Shown here: piece after piece, positions 48,026-57,157 of the stretch | How positions within the stretch are numbered: position 1 is the stretch's first letter | How the letters are laid out: every line of letters begins with the position of its first letter | From: Jiangella alba | GTDB taxonomy: Bacteria; Actinomycetota; Actinomycetes; Jiangellales; Jiangellaceae | Length of the DNA stretch: 64,000 nucleotides | Direction: 5' to 3' | NCBI RefSeq assembly: GCF_900106035.1 | Contig: NZ_FNUC01000003.1 | Span: 1,598,501 to 1,662,500 of the forward strand | The notes under the pieces: model-generated | Told to the model about the DNA's origin: nothing | Databases searched by the model: none | What the model saw: the letters and a program-made list of their open reading frames with translations, nothing else | Translations under genes and position numbers: made by a program

Positions 48026-50305
48026 GTGCCCGGTGGGCTCCGGACGACCATCGTCACGGCGGTCGCCGCGCTGCTCGCCGCCGTCCCGCTGCTGGCGCTG
48101 ATGGAGTCGCCCGGGTGGGCGACCGCGGTTCCGGCGGCGGTCGAGCTGGTGGCGGCGGCCGGCTGGACGCTGCGCCGGTCCCGGGTGCCGGCGCCGCTGG
48201 TGGTGGCCGTGCAGGTGGTCGTCCTCGGCTGGTGGCTCGGCGTGCTGGCGTCGAACGCCGACCGCGGCGGGTCGCCGTGGCGTGCGCTGCTGCCCGATCC
48301 GGCCCGGCTCGCCGCCACGGTCCGCGACGGCATCGACGTCATCCGCGAGAACGCCGCACCGCTGCCGCCGGACCCGGGCGCCGTCGTGCTGCTGGTCGCG
48401 TGCGCCGGGGTGGTCGCGATCGCCGCCGACCTCGTCGTCGCCGGGCGGCGCCGGCCGGTCCTGGCCGGGCCGGTGCTGGCGACCGGGTATCTCATCGCGG
48501 CCGGCGTGCTGCCGGGCGGCGTCGCGTGGTTCTGGTTCGTGCCGCCGGCGGCCGGCTATCTCGTCCTGCTCGCGACGGAGGGCCGCGACCGCGTCGTCCG
48601 CTGGGGCCGGTTCGTCGGGCCGGGCGCCGACCCCGGCGACCGGCCCGGCCGCACCGGCCTGCGCACCGGCCGCCGGGCCGGGCTGGTCGCGGTGTCGGCG
48701 GCGGTCGTCGTGCCGGCGCTGCTGCCCGGGCTGGGCGACGGCGTCGTCGACGAGTCGCTGTTCGCCCGGCTCGACGACGGGGTCGCGCGGGCGCCGGCCG
48801 TCCTCGTCGACAACCCGATCGTCGACCTGCACCGCAACCTCACCCGGCCGCAGGACCTCCCCGTGCTCCAGTACACGACGGACGCGCCCGAGCCGCCGTA
48901 CCTGCGGGTCGCCGTTCACGACGAGTTCGACGGGAGCCGCTGGCACCAGGGCGAGGGGACCACGCTGCAGCCGCTGCGCGGCGACCTGCCGGCGCCACCG
49001 GGGGCCGGCGCCGAGCCGCCCGTCGCGGACATCGAGATCACGGTCACCGAGAACTACCCGTGGCGCTCGCTGCCGCTGCCGTACCCGCCGCTGCGGGTGG
49101 TGGTCGCGGGGGAGTGGTTCTACGACCCGGACACCCTCGAGGTCGGCTCGCCCGACGGCGACCCGCGCGGGCTGACCTTCAGCGCCGACGTCGCGCTGGT
49201 CCCGGCGGACGCCGAGCGGCTGCGGTCCGCGCCGCCGCCCGGCCCCGAGCTCGACCCGCTGCTCGCGCTGCCCGCCGACGCCGCCGTCGTCGACCCCTAC
49301 CTCGAGGAGGCTGTCGGCGCCGCCGAGACGGACTACGACCGGGCCCGCGCGCTGGAGGCGTGGTTCCGCGGCGGCGGCGGGTTCGTCTACGACACCGACA
49401 CCGTCGACCCCGGCACGGCGACCGGATCGCTGCTGACGTTCCTCCAGGACCGCCGCGGCTACTGCGAGCAGTACGCGGCGACGATGGCGGTCATGGCGCG
49501 CCGGCTCGGCATCCCGGCGCGGGTCGCGGTCGGCTTCCTGCCCGGCGACCCGTCGCCCGGCGGCGGCCGGATCGTCACCACGCACGACGCGCACGCCTGG
49601 CCGGAGCTGTGGTTCGAGGGCACCGGCTGGGTCGCCTTCGAGCCGACCCCGGCCCGGCCGGGTGCCGCGCCCGGTCCCGGTACCCAACCACCGGCCGAGA
49701 CGCCGTCGCCCGAGACCCCACCGGCCGAGACGCCGTCGGCCGAGCCCAGTACCGACTCGGTCGCGACGGCGGCCGTGGACGAGCCGGATGACGTCGCCGC
49801 CGGCGCCGCGGGCGGTGACGGGCCCGGCGCGCTGGGCGGGCTGGTCGCCGCGGCCGTCCTGGTGCTGCTGACGGGCCGGCCGGCGGGGACTGCGTTCCGG
49901 CGGCGACGGCGCTGGCGGCGGGCCGCCGGCCGGCCGCGGCGCGAGGCCGAGGCGGCCTGGACCGAGCTGCGCCTGGCCGTCCGCGACGCTGGGCTCGGGC
50001 CGGTCCAGGACACGCCGCGCGCGACGACCGCCCGGCTGACGCGGGCCGTCACCCTCGACGACGCCGCCCGCGCGGCGCTGCATCGGCTGGCGACGGCGGT
50101 CGAGCGGGCCCGCTACGCGCGGTCGGCCGCACCGGTGGCCACGCTGCGCCAGGACGTCCGCGCCGTCCGGCGGGCGTTGCTGCGCACGCGGCCGCTCCGG
50201 CGGCGGGTGCGGGTCGCGCTGTGGCCCGCCCTGTGGCCTGCCCGGACGTCGCCGCCGTCGGCTCCCGCGGCGGTGACGCCGCTGGTCCGCGCGCTGCCAC
50301 GATGA
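48026..50305 (+). CDS. TgpA-like transmembrane transglutaminase-domain protein
   Basis: A 759-residue membrane protein: about six helices in residues 5-230 (DUF3488 type), an extracytoplasmic region with the transglutaminase-like core GYCEQYAATMAVMARRLGIPARVAVGF (Cys480), HDAHAWPELW (His523) and WVAFEPTP, a Pro/Glu/Thr linker (PAETPSPETPPAETPSAE), one more helix near 610 and a basic cytoplasmic tail. Relatives normally follow moxR and DUF58 genes; those partners are absent here. GTG start at 48026 after GGGGGG. Activity in cell envelope processing is inferred from the family. Confidence 0.88.
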   Translation: MPGGLRTTIVTAVAALLAAVPLLALMESPGWATAVPAAVELVAAAGWTLRRSRVPAPLVVAVQVVVLGWWLGVLASNADRGGSPWRALLPDPARLAATVRDGIDVIRENAAPLPPDPGAVVLLVACAGVVAIAADLVVAGRRRPVLAGPVLATGYLIAAGVLPGGVAWFWFVPPAAGYLVLLATEGRDRVVRWGRFVGPGADPGDRPGRTGLRTGRRAGLVAVSAAVVVPALLPGLGDGVVDESLFARLDDGVARAPAVLVDNPIVDLHRNLTRPQDLPVLQYTTDAPEPPYLRVAVHDEFDGSRWHQGEGTTLQPLRGDLPAPPGAGAEPPVADIEITVTENYPWRSLPLPYPPLRVVVAGEWFYDPDTLEVGSPDGDPRGLTFSADVALVPADAERLRSAPPPGPELDPLLALPADAAVVDPYLEEAVGAAETDYDRARALEAWFRGGGGFVYDTDTVDPGTATGSLLTFLQDRRGYCEQYAATMAVMARRLGIPARVAVGFLPGDPSPGGGRIVTTHDAHAWPELWFEGTGWVAFEPTPARPGAAPGPGTQPPAETPSPETPPAETPSAEPSTDSVATAAVDEPDDVAAGAAGGDGPGALGGLVAAAVLVLLTGRPAGTAFRRRRRWRRAAGRPRREAEAAWTELRLAVRDAGLGPVQDTPRATTARLTRAVTLDDAARAALHRLATAVERARYARSAAPVATLRQDVRAVRRALLRTRPLRRRVRVALWPALWPARTSPPSAPAAVTPLVRALPR

Positions 50306-50316
50306 CGAGCGACACC

Positions 50317-50775
50317 CTAGGCGGGCGCGAGGTCCGGGCCGTCCGGCGTGTCGACGATGCGCCAGCCGAAGCCCGGCAGCCTGACGTCGGTGCGGGCGCC
50401 GAACGTGCGCAGCAGGGTCGCGACGTCGCCGGCCGGCAGACGGCCGGCGACCTCGGCGAAGAGCCGCGGCGCGTCGAGCCCCAGCTCCCGCGCGACGTGC
50501 AGGTGCGGCGCGAGGCCCACCATGGTGTCGCGCGGGTCGACCATGCCCAGCTGCTCGGACACCGCGGCCGCCGTCAGCGCGTCGCGGAGCAGCCTCGCGG
50601 ACCGGGTGCGCAGCGCGACCACGACCAGCCGCGCGCTGTAGCGGCCCAGCGCCAGCACGGCCGGGCGGCCGAGCCGTGCCAGCGCCGCGTCGTCGACGAC
50701 CGCGGGCAGGTCACGCAGGACCTGCTCGGCCAGGGCGTCGCCGCCGCCGGGAATGCGTTCGAGGTTCGGCCGCAC
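50317..50775 (-). CDS. hypothetical protein, last gene of sugar operon
   Basis: A 152-residue helical protein (LAEQVLRDLPAVVDDAALARLGRPAVLALGRYSARLVVVALRTRSARLLRDALTAAAV ... TLLRTFGARTDVRLPGFGWRIVDTPDGPDLAP) that I do not recognise. No signal peptide or membrane helix. It lies 21 bp after the secreted glycosidase-like gene on the same strand; its link to sugar use is only positional. Confidence 0.6.
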   Translation of the reverse strand: MRPNLERIPGGGDALAEQVLRDLPAVVDDAALARLGRPAVLALGRYSARLVVVALRTRSARLLRDALTAAAVSEQLGMVDPRDTMVGLAPHLHVARELGLDAPRLFAEVAGRLPAGDVATLLRTFGARTDVRLPGFGWRIVDTPDGPDLAPA

Positions 50776-50796
50776 GCCGGCCAGCTTCGCACACGC

Positions 50797-52797
50797 TCAG
50801 CCGTCCGACACGACGGCGAAGCCGCCCGGCCGCAGCGTGATCGTCGTCCGCCCGGTCAGCTCGCGGGTCGTCTGGAGCCGGCCGGAGCCGTCGTACACCC
50901 GCACCGTGCCGGGCCCGTCGACACCGACCCGGCGGGGTGTCGCCGCAGCCGAGTGCAGCAGCTCGGCCCGTGCCCCGTCGTCGCCGGCCAGGGCGAGCCG
51001 GGACACGTCCGGCCGGACCAGCAGCGCGTCCAGCTCGACCGCGCCGCGCGACGCCGTCACCGACACCGACGACGCGCCCGCGGGCACCGGCCGGCGCAGC
51101 GGCAGCGGCAGCAGCGCGCCCGGGACCGCGGTCAGCCCCTGCGCTCCGGCGCGGTGCTCCAGCGCGCCGACGGCTCGCCCGGACGCCGTCCACGCCGACC
51201 GCGCCGTCCCGTCGAGCGGCAGCCACGACACCGGCTCGACCAGCCGCGGCGCGTCGGACGGGCCGAGGTCGAAGGTCGCGGTGTCGCCGGGGCCGAGCGC
51301 CAGCAGCGACCCGCTCCACAGCGACTCGCCGGTCCACGCGGCCTCCGGCGCCCGCACGGCGCCGGTCGTCGACGTCGCCGCCTCGGCCTCGACCAGCCGC
51401 AGCCCGTCGCGCGCCACGACGTCCGTCAGCCCGGCGGCGCGCTCCCGCACCTCGGGGTGCGCGTCCAGCGCCAGCATCGACAGCTGCCCGTGGATCGTGC
51501 TCTCCGCGCCGCTGTTGCGGTTGATCGTCCCGTCGGCCGCGACGCCGTCGTACGTCACGCCGGTCGCGGGGTCGTACATCGGCGACCCGGACGCGTTGGC
51601 GCCGAAGTACCACGCCGCCGTCAGCGCCGCCAGTTCGCCGAACCCGGGCCGGTCCGCCGCCTCACCCACGGCCAGCAGCGACTGCAGCCGCGAGTCGACG
51701 CCGTAGGCGATCTGCACCCGTTCCGTCGGCGTCGGCATCCACCCGTTGTCAGCGCCGCCCGCCGTCAGCAGCGTCGGGACGAACCGGGCGGAGTCCTGGA
51801 CGGCCGGGCGCAGCAGCGCGGGCGCGTCCAGCGCCGTCGAGGCCGCGGCCAGCGACGCCGGCAGCTGCGAGCCCCACGCGTGCCACATCGACCGCGACTG
51901 CGCCCACGGCAGGATGGCGCCGTACGGCCACGCGTCCGGGTCGCCGCCGCCCATCGCCGCGACGCCTTCGGCCAGCTTCCGCAGCGCGCCGGCCGCCGCC
52001 GCGTCGTCCGGCGCCGCCGTCGTGTACGCGGCCAGCCCGAGCACCGCCTCGGACGTCGCGTCGGCGCCGTCCACGATCAGCCACGACGGCACCCGCAGTC
52101 CGTCGGCGACGGTGTACTCGCCGTAACGTGTCAGCACCTGCCGGTCGACGGCGTCGACGGCCAGCCGCAGCCGGTCCCGCAGGAAGCCCGCGAACGCCGG
52201 GTCGGCGGCCTCGAACGCCGCATACCCCTCGCCGAACGCCCAGATCGTCCGTGCCAGCCAGTAGCTCGGCCCGGAGTCGGACGGGTCGGGCAGCTCGACC
52301 GGCTCGGCGCTCGGGTTCAGCTCGCCATCGGGCTGGATCCAGAGCACGACGTTGCCGGCGTCCGGCCCGCTGGCGGTCTGCAGGTAGGCGAGCGAGCGCA
52401 GCAGCTCGTAGGCCTTGTCCTGGCTGGCCGACGACCCGGTCTGCTGCCAGTGCCGCAGGTAGACGACGGCCGCGCGGGACACGTCGTCGGCGTTGTAGGC
52501 GCCCTGCGACCAGTGCCCGGTCGCGGGGTCCAGCTGCCCGCCGCCGATCCGCTCGAACGTCCCGCCCGCGCGCGCGTCGGCGTACGTCCACGGGAAGGTC
52601 AGCTCCGGCTCCTCGGCCAGCCGGTACGTCGTGTGCCCCGGTTCGCCGGCGGGGGAGGCGTGGTCGAGCAGGAAGTCCAGGTGCGCGGTGTTCGCCAGCG
52701 TCTCGACGGGGTCCGCCGGGGGCGCCGCCGCGGCCACGAGCGTCCCGGTCGTCAGCAGCGTCGCGGCCAGGGCCGCCGTCCACGAGCTCCGCGTCAT
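50797..52797 (-). CDS. secreted six-hairpin glycosidase-like protein
   Basis: A 666-residue exported protein: signal peptide at 1-27 (ALAATLLTTGTLVAAAAPP), then an alpha-helical region with PYW-rich pieces (QGAYNADDVSRAAVVYLRHWQQTG, SGPSYWLARTIWAFGEGYAAF, RVPSWLIVDGADATSEAVLGLAAYTTAAPDD, WMPTPTERVQIAYGVDSRLQSLLAVGEAA) typical of (alpha/alpha)6 glycosidases, and from about residue 470 a beta-rich C-terminal domain ending in a small Ig-like fold. ATG at 52797 has GGAAGGAG. It shares an operon with a GH130 enzyme, so it may release the oligosaccharide that the transporter imports. The family number is not certain. Confidence 0.7.
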   Translation of the reverse strand: MTRSSWTAALAATLLTTGTLVAAAAPPADPVETLANTAHLDFLLDHASPAGEPGHTTYRLAEEPELTFPWTYADARAGGTFERIGGGQLDPATGHWSQGAYNADDVSRAAVVYLRHWQQTGSSASQDKAYELLRSLAYLQTASGPDAGNVVLWIQPDGELNPSAEPVELPDPSDSGPSYWLARTIWAFGEGYAAFEAADPAFAGFLRDRLRLAVDAVDRQVLTRYGEYTVADGLRVPSWLIVDGADATSEAVLGLAAYTTAAPDDAAAAGALRKLAEGVAAMGGGDPDAWPYGAILPWAQSRSMWHAWGSQLPASLAAASTALDAPALLRPAVQDSARFVPTLLTAGGADNGWMPTPTERVQIAYGVDSRLQSLLAVGEAADRPGFGELAALTAAWYFGANASGSPMYDPATGVTYDGVAADGTINRNSGAESTIHGQLSMLALDAHPEVRERAAGLTDVVARDGLRLVEAEAATSTTGAVRAPEAAWTGESLWSGSLLALGPGDTATFDLGPSDAPRLVEPVSWLPLDGTARSAWTASGRAVGALEHRAGAQGLTAVPGALLPLPLRRPVPAGASSVSVTASRGAVELDALLVRPDVSRLALAGDDGARAELLHSAAATPRRVGVDGPGTVRVYDGSGRLQTTRELTGRTTITLRPGGFAVVSDG

Positions 52798-52814
52798 CGC
52801 GGTCTCCTTCCAGG

Positions 52815-53900
52815 TCAGGTGCCGGGGGAGTGTTCTGTGCGGTCCAGCCGGGCGACGCCGATCTTGCTGTCGGCCATGCCGTAGAAGACGTAGTGCACGC
52901 CGCCGATCTCCTCGATCGCGGTGGGGAAGACGACGTTCGGCACGATGCCGCTGCGCTCGTCGTCGGTCTCCGGCGCCAGCAGCGGTTCCGGCGTCCGGGC
53001 CAGCACGACGGACGGGTCGTCGGCGTCGAGCAGCAGGGCGCCGGCGGCGTAGTTGACCCGCTGCTGCTGCGCGATGCCCGACGCGAGCACGCCGGTGACG
53101 CCGTGGTGCAGCAGCAGCCAGCCCTCGGGGACCCGCAGCGGCGCCGGCCCGCCGCCGATCTTCAGCTCCTCGAACGGGTACTCCGGGCCGGCGAGGAAGC
53201 GGTGCTCGCGCCAGTGGACGAGGTTCACGACGTCGTCGCGGACCGACGCCAGCGGCACGTACGAGATCCAGACGCTGTGCCGGTCGTCGGTGACGCCGCG
53301 TGGCAGCACGACGCCCTGACCGGGGCGGATCTCGCCGAGATCCCACATCGGCCGGTGCAGCACGGCCAGGCTCTCGATCCCGGACGGCGACGTCACCGGC
53401 GTCGGGAAGAACACGGTGTCCTTGTTGTGGAACAGGTTGAGGTCGACGTCGAGGTCGTCGTCGTACGCGAACAGCGCCGGGCCGAGCCGCCGCCACGTCC
53501 GCAGGTCGTCCGACACCGCCAGCGCCGTGCGCGGCCCCAGCGGGCCGTACGCGACGTACGTCATGACGTGCAGCCCGAGCGCGTCGATCCAGGTGATCCG
53601 CGGGTCCTCGACGCCGCTGTGGGCGGCGCCGCGCTCCCACGCCCGGTCCGGCTCCAGGACGACGCCCTCGCGCGCCACGCCGACCGGCACGCCGTCGTCG
53701 TCGACGACCACGCGGGCGAGGCCGACCCGCGACACGTTGCCCGCCGCGACCAGCCGGGGGAGCAGGTACAGGACGCCGTCCGGGTCGCGGCCGGAGGCCG
53801 GGTTGAGCACCCCCTCGGCCTCGAGCGGGTCGCCGTCGAGCGGGGCCATGACGACCCCGAGGCGGGTCAGCGTGTACGGGACGGTGGTGGAGACGGGCAT
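52815..53900 (-). CDS. GH130-family glycoside phosphorylase/hydrolase
   Basis: A 361-residue five-bladed propeller enzyme: GVEDPRITWID with the catalytic Asp99, DLDVDLNLFHNKDTVFFP, and LPRGVTDDRHSVWISYVPL match GH130. No signal peptide, so it acts inside the cell, probably on imported beta-mannoside oligosaccharides by phosphorolysis (or hydrolysis in some subgroups). It sits between the permease and the secreted enzyme genes. Confidence 0.82.
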   Translation of the reverse strand: MPVSTTVPYTLTRLGVVMAPLDGDPLEAEGVLNPASGRDPDGVLYLLPRLVAAGNVSRVGLARVVVDDDGVPVGVAREGVVLEPDRAWERGAAHSGVEDPRITWIDALGLHVMTYVAYGPLGPRTALAVSDDLRTWRRLGPALFAYDDDLDVDLNLFHNKDTVFFPTPVTSPSGIESLAVLHRPMWDLGEIRPGQGVVLPRGVTDDRHSVWISYVPLASVRDDVVNLVHWREHRFLAGPEYPFEELKIGGGPAPLRVPEGWLLLHHGVTGVLASGIAQQQRVNYAAGALLLDADDPSVVLARTPEPLLAPETDDERSGIVPNVVFPTAIEEIGGVHYVFYGMADSKIGVARLDRTEHSPGT

Positions 53901-53902
53901 GC

Positions 53903-54736
53903 CTAGCCTTTCACGCCGGAATCGAGGTTCGTGCTGGTGAAGTAGCGCTGGAAGACGATGAACAGGACGACGGCGGGCGCCGCCAGCACGACGGCGCCGG
54001 CCAGCACGGCGCCGAACGGGTTGGCCGCCGACGCCGCCACGTTGCTGATGTAGTTGGCCAGCGACACCGCCAGCGGCTGCATCGACTGGTCCTTGGTGAT
54101 GAGGAACGGCCACAGGAACTCGTTCCACGGCCCGATGAACGTGATCAGGACGACCGTCAGCAGCACCGGCCGGACCAGCGGCAACGCGACGTTCCACAGG
54201 GTCCGCAGATCGCCCGCTCCGTCCACAGCCGCCGCGTCGAACAGTTCGCGGGGCAGTTGCAGGAAGTACTGGCGGAACACGATCACCGCGGTCGAGTTGA
54301 TCGCGAACGGCAGGATCATCCCGAGGTAGCTGTCGGCCAGCCCGTAGTCGCGGGCGATCAGCACGTAGAGCGGGATCATCAGCAGCTGGAACGGCACCAC
54401 CTGCACCAGCAGGGCCAGCGCGAACGTCGTCCCGCGGCCGCGCCACCGCAGCACCGCCAGCGCGTACCCGGCCAGCACGCCGAACACGACCGTCCCGAGG
54501 ATCACCCCGCCGGTGAAGATGCCCGAGTTCACCAGCCCCTGCAGCAGGTCGATGCGCCCGTCGATCGCGGCGTAGTTGTCCAGCGTCAGGTTCGACGGGT
54601 CCGGGAACGCGCCGGCCGGGGTGGGGTCGGGCGCGGTCTGCAACGACCCGACGACCATGTAGTAGAAGGGGAAGAGGAAGGCCAGGGCTCCGACGCCGAG
54701 CACGACGTACCTCGTCACCGTGGCGCGCCGGTTCAC
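53903..54736 (-). CDS. carbohydrate ABC transporter permease (MalG type)
   Basis: A 277-residue permease with about six helices (FLFPFYYMVVGSLQTAPDPTP start) and the EAA loop ELFDAAAVDGAGDLRTLWNVALPLVRP. It pairs with the MalF-type permease, whose stop overlaps its GTG start by four bases. An ATPase is not encoded in this operon, so a shared MsiK-type ATPase is likely. Confidence 0.92.
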   Translation of the reverse strand: MNRRATVTRYVVLGVGALAFLFPFYYMVVGSLQTAPDPTPAGAFPDPSNLTLDNYAAIDGRIDLLQGLVNSGIFTGGVILGTVVFGVLAGYALAVLRWRGRGTTFALALLVQVVPFQLLMIPLYVLIARDYGLADSYLGMILPFAINSTAVIVFRQYFLQLPRELFDAAAVDGAGDLRTLWNVALPLVRPVLLTVVLITFIGPWNEFLWPFLITKDQSMQPLAVSLANYISNVAASAANPFGAVLAGAVVLAAPAVVLFIVFQRYFTSTNLDSGVKG

Positions 54737-55692
54737 GACTCACCACCTCCGACGAAGCGCCGCTGCAGCCACGCCACCAGCAGCACCAGCAGCACCAGGA
54801 TCACGCCGATGGCCGCGGCCACGCCGGGCGCGCCCTGCTCGATGCCGCGCTGGTACATGATCAGCACCGGCGACGCCGACGCGCCGTTCGGGCCGCCGCC
54901 GCCCGTCAGCAGGTACGGCTCGGTGAACAGGTTCGCGCCGATGATCGTCGACAGCAGCAGCACCAGCACCGTCGCCGGCCGCACCGCCGGCACCGTCACC
55001 GACCAGAACGTCCGCAACCGGCCCGCCCCGTCCGTCGCGGCCGCCTCGTACAGCTCCTTCGGGACGTTCTGCAACGCCGCCAGGTACAGCAGGATGTAGA
55101 AGCCCAGCTGCTTCCAGGTGACGAAGAACGCGATCGACGGCATCGCCCAGAACGAGTTGATCAGCCACGGCGGGTCCGGCGCCAGCGGCCCCAGCACCTC
55201 GTTGACCAGTCCGTTCCCGCTGAACAGGAACAGCCACACGCCCACCACCGCCACCGACGCCGTCACGTACGGGACGTAGAAGCCGACCCGCAGGAACACC
55301 CGTCCGCGCACCACCTGGTTGAGCAGGGTCGCCAGCACCAGCGACAGCACCACCGTCAGCGGCACGTTGATGACCAGGAAGACGCCGATGTTGACGAACG
55401 AGCGGCGCACGTCCGGGTCGGCGAGGACGTTCGTGTAGTTGTCGAACCCGACGAAGGGGCGGTCGACGTCGGCGCCGGGCGCGGCGAAGAAGTAGTCGTG
55501 GAACGACATCCACACCGCGAAGCCCAGCGGCACCGCGAACACGACCAGCACGTACGCCAGGTACGGCGCGCTGAACAGCAGCCCGGACGGGTTGCGGCCC
55601 AGCACGCGTCCGCGCTGTCGCCGCGCGTTCTTCTGGTGCCGGGCGGGCGGCGACGCACCGCCCGCCCGCGCCCCCGAGTCGACGACCGTCAT
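54733..55692 (-). CDS. carbohydrate ABC transporter permease (MalF type)
   Basis: A 319-residue permease: Arg/Lys-rich N-terminus, LLFSAPYLAYVLVVFAVPLGFAVWMSF helix, about six helices in all, and the EAA loop ELYEAAATDGAGRLRTFWSVTVPAVRP. ATG start 13 bp after the binding-protein stop. Confidence 0.92.
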   Translation of the reverse strand: MTVVDSGARAGGASPPARHQKNARRQRGRVLGRNPSGLLFSAPYLAYVLVVFAVPLGFAVWMSFHDYFFAAPGADVDRPFVGFDNYTNVLADPDVRRSFVNIGVFLVINVPLTVVLSLVLATLLNQVVRGRVFLRVGFYVPYVTASVAVVGVWLFLFSGNGLVNEVLGPLAPDPPWLINSFWAMPSIAFFVTWKQLGFYILLYLAALQNVPKELYEAAATDGAGRLRTFWSVTVPAVRPATVLVLLLSTIIGANLFTEPYLLTGGGGPNGASASPVLIMYQRGIEQGAPGVAAAIGVILVLLVLLVAWLQRRFVGGGES

Positions 55693-55705
55693 ACCCGGCC
55701 GCCCG

Positions 55706-57010
55706 TCAGGACTGGCCGGCCAGGCCGTCGATCTCGTCGGCGGCGCCCTGCAGCGCGTCCTGGAGGTCGCCCTCGCCGAAGATCACCGACTGCGACCACG
55801 CGTCGCGCAGCGTCTGCCACACGGCGACGGAGTTCGGGATGTTCGGCACCTCGACCGTGCGGGCCGCCTGGTCGCCGAACGCCTCGTACGCCGGGTTGGC
55901 GGCGAAGTAGTCCGGGTAGGTGCCGGGGAGGTCCTGGCGCATCGGCATCTGGCCGGTCATCTCCAGCAGCAGGCCGTCCTGCTCCTCGCTGGTCGCGAAC
56001 TTCAGCACGTCCCACGCCGTCGCCTGGTTCTCGCACGCGGTGTAGAGGCCGATGTTCTTGGCGTCGCTGAACGTGTAGGTCTCCTCCGGCGCGGTGCCGG
56101 CGGACGTCGGGACCGGGACGGCGCCCCAGTCGATGTTCTCGCCGTAGACGCTGATCGCCCACGGGCCGACGATCGCCATGGCCGCCTGGCCGTCGGCGAA
56201 CGAGTCGCCCTGGTACGCCTCGCGGCTGGCCAGGCCCTCGTCGTAGAGCGTCTTCCAGAACTCCGCGACGCTCTGCCCGGCGTCGTCGGCGAACGTCGCC
56301 GCGCCGTCCTCGACCAGCGGCGTGCCGCCCGTCTCGGCCGCGTAGAGCGGGTAGAAGTCGAACCAGTTCTGGAAGAACTCGCTGGTCGGGGCCGGCCAGA
56401 TCGCCTTCGGCGCGGCGCCCGACTCCACCAGCGTGCGTGCGGTCTGGAGGAACTCGTCGTGCGTGCCCAGCGGTGGGTTCTCCGGGTCGAGGCCGGCGGC
56501 GGCGAACATGGCCTTGTTGTAGAAGATCATCACCGGGTTCGACTTCCACGGCAGCTGGAAGTACTCGCCGCTAGCCGACTGGTACTGCCCGGCGATGTCG
56601 CCGCTGCGCTCCTCGACGTAGCTGTCGCCGTCGTCGAAGCCGGACAGCGACACGAGGCCGCCCTGCCGCTCGAAGTCGGGGACCGCCACGGGCGCGGTGT
56701 TGAAGATCAGGCACGGCGCGTTGCCCGCGGTGATGGCGGCGCCGATGACCTCCTCGCTGCTGGCGCCGGCCGGGATCTCCTGCGCCTCGATCTGCTCGTC
56801 CGGGTGCTCGGCGTTCCAGGCCTCCACCATCTGCTCGCCCCACGCGACCTCGGCCTCGTTGTTCGAGTACCAGATGGTGATGTCGCCGCGGCCGCCGTCA
56901 GCGCCGTCGCCGCCGGTGGCCGCGTCGTCGTCATCGCCGCCGCAGGCCGCGACGGTGAGCAGGCCGGCCGCGGCCAGCACCGCGGCGGTGACTCGGGTGC
57001 GTCGTTGCAC
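55706..57010 (-). CDS. carbohydrate ABC transporter substrate-binding lipoprotein
   Basis: A 434-residue extracellular binding protein: lipobox LLTVAACG (Cys23), an Asp/Gly-rich linker, then DITIWYSNNEAEVAWGEQMVEAWNAEHPDEQI, PWKSNPVMIFYNKAMFAAAGLDPENPP and MAIVGPWAISVYG, all typical of cluster-B sugar-binding proteins. GTG at 57010 with AAGGAG six bases before. Ligand unknown; GH130 downstream suggests mannooligosaccharides. Confidence 0.92.
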   Translation of the reverse strand: MQRRTRVTAAVLAAAGLLTVAACGGDDDDAATGGDGADGGRGDITIWYSNNEAEVAWGEQMVEAWNAEHPDEQIEAQEIPAGASSEEVIGAAITAGNAPCLIFNTAPVAVPDFERQGGLVSLSGFDDGDSYVEERSGDIAGQYQSASGEYFQLPWKSNPVMIFYNKAMFAAAGLDPENPPLGTHDEFLQTARTLVESGAAPKAIWPAPTSEFFQNWFDFYPLYAAETGGTPLVEDGAATFADDAGQSVAEFWKTLYDEGLASREAYQGDSFADGQAAMAIVGPWAISVYGENIDWGAVPVPTSAGTAPEETYTFSDAKNIGLYTACENQATAWDVLKFATSEEQDGLLLEMTGQMPMRQDLPGTYPDYFAANPAYEAFGDQAARTVEVPNIPNSVAVWQTLRDAWSQSVIFGEGDLQDALQGAADEIDGLAGQS

Positions 57011-57157
57011 GGTCGTCTCCTTCTGTCGTCCGGGTGGGTCGGTGCCTCGCCCGGGTGGTTCGGCTTCTTCGTCTGGTCTCCTGGCCTGGGGCCCGGCCTG
57101 GGTCCTGGTTCGGATCGCTGGCGGGCCGGGCCGGGCCACCGCCGGCGTCCGGCCCGG
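57011..57157. other. intergenic spacer between lacI-type gene and binding protein
   Basis: A 147-bp G/T-rich spacer with repeated CGGGTGGTTCGG and GGCCTGGG words and no CCGGTTTAG-type operator. No ORF is supported. Confidence 0.5.
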
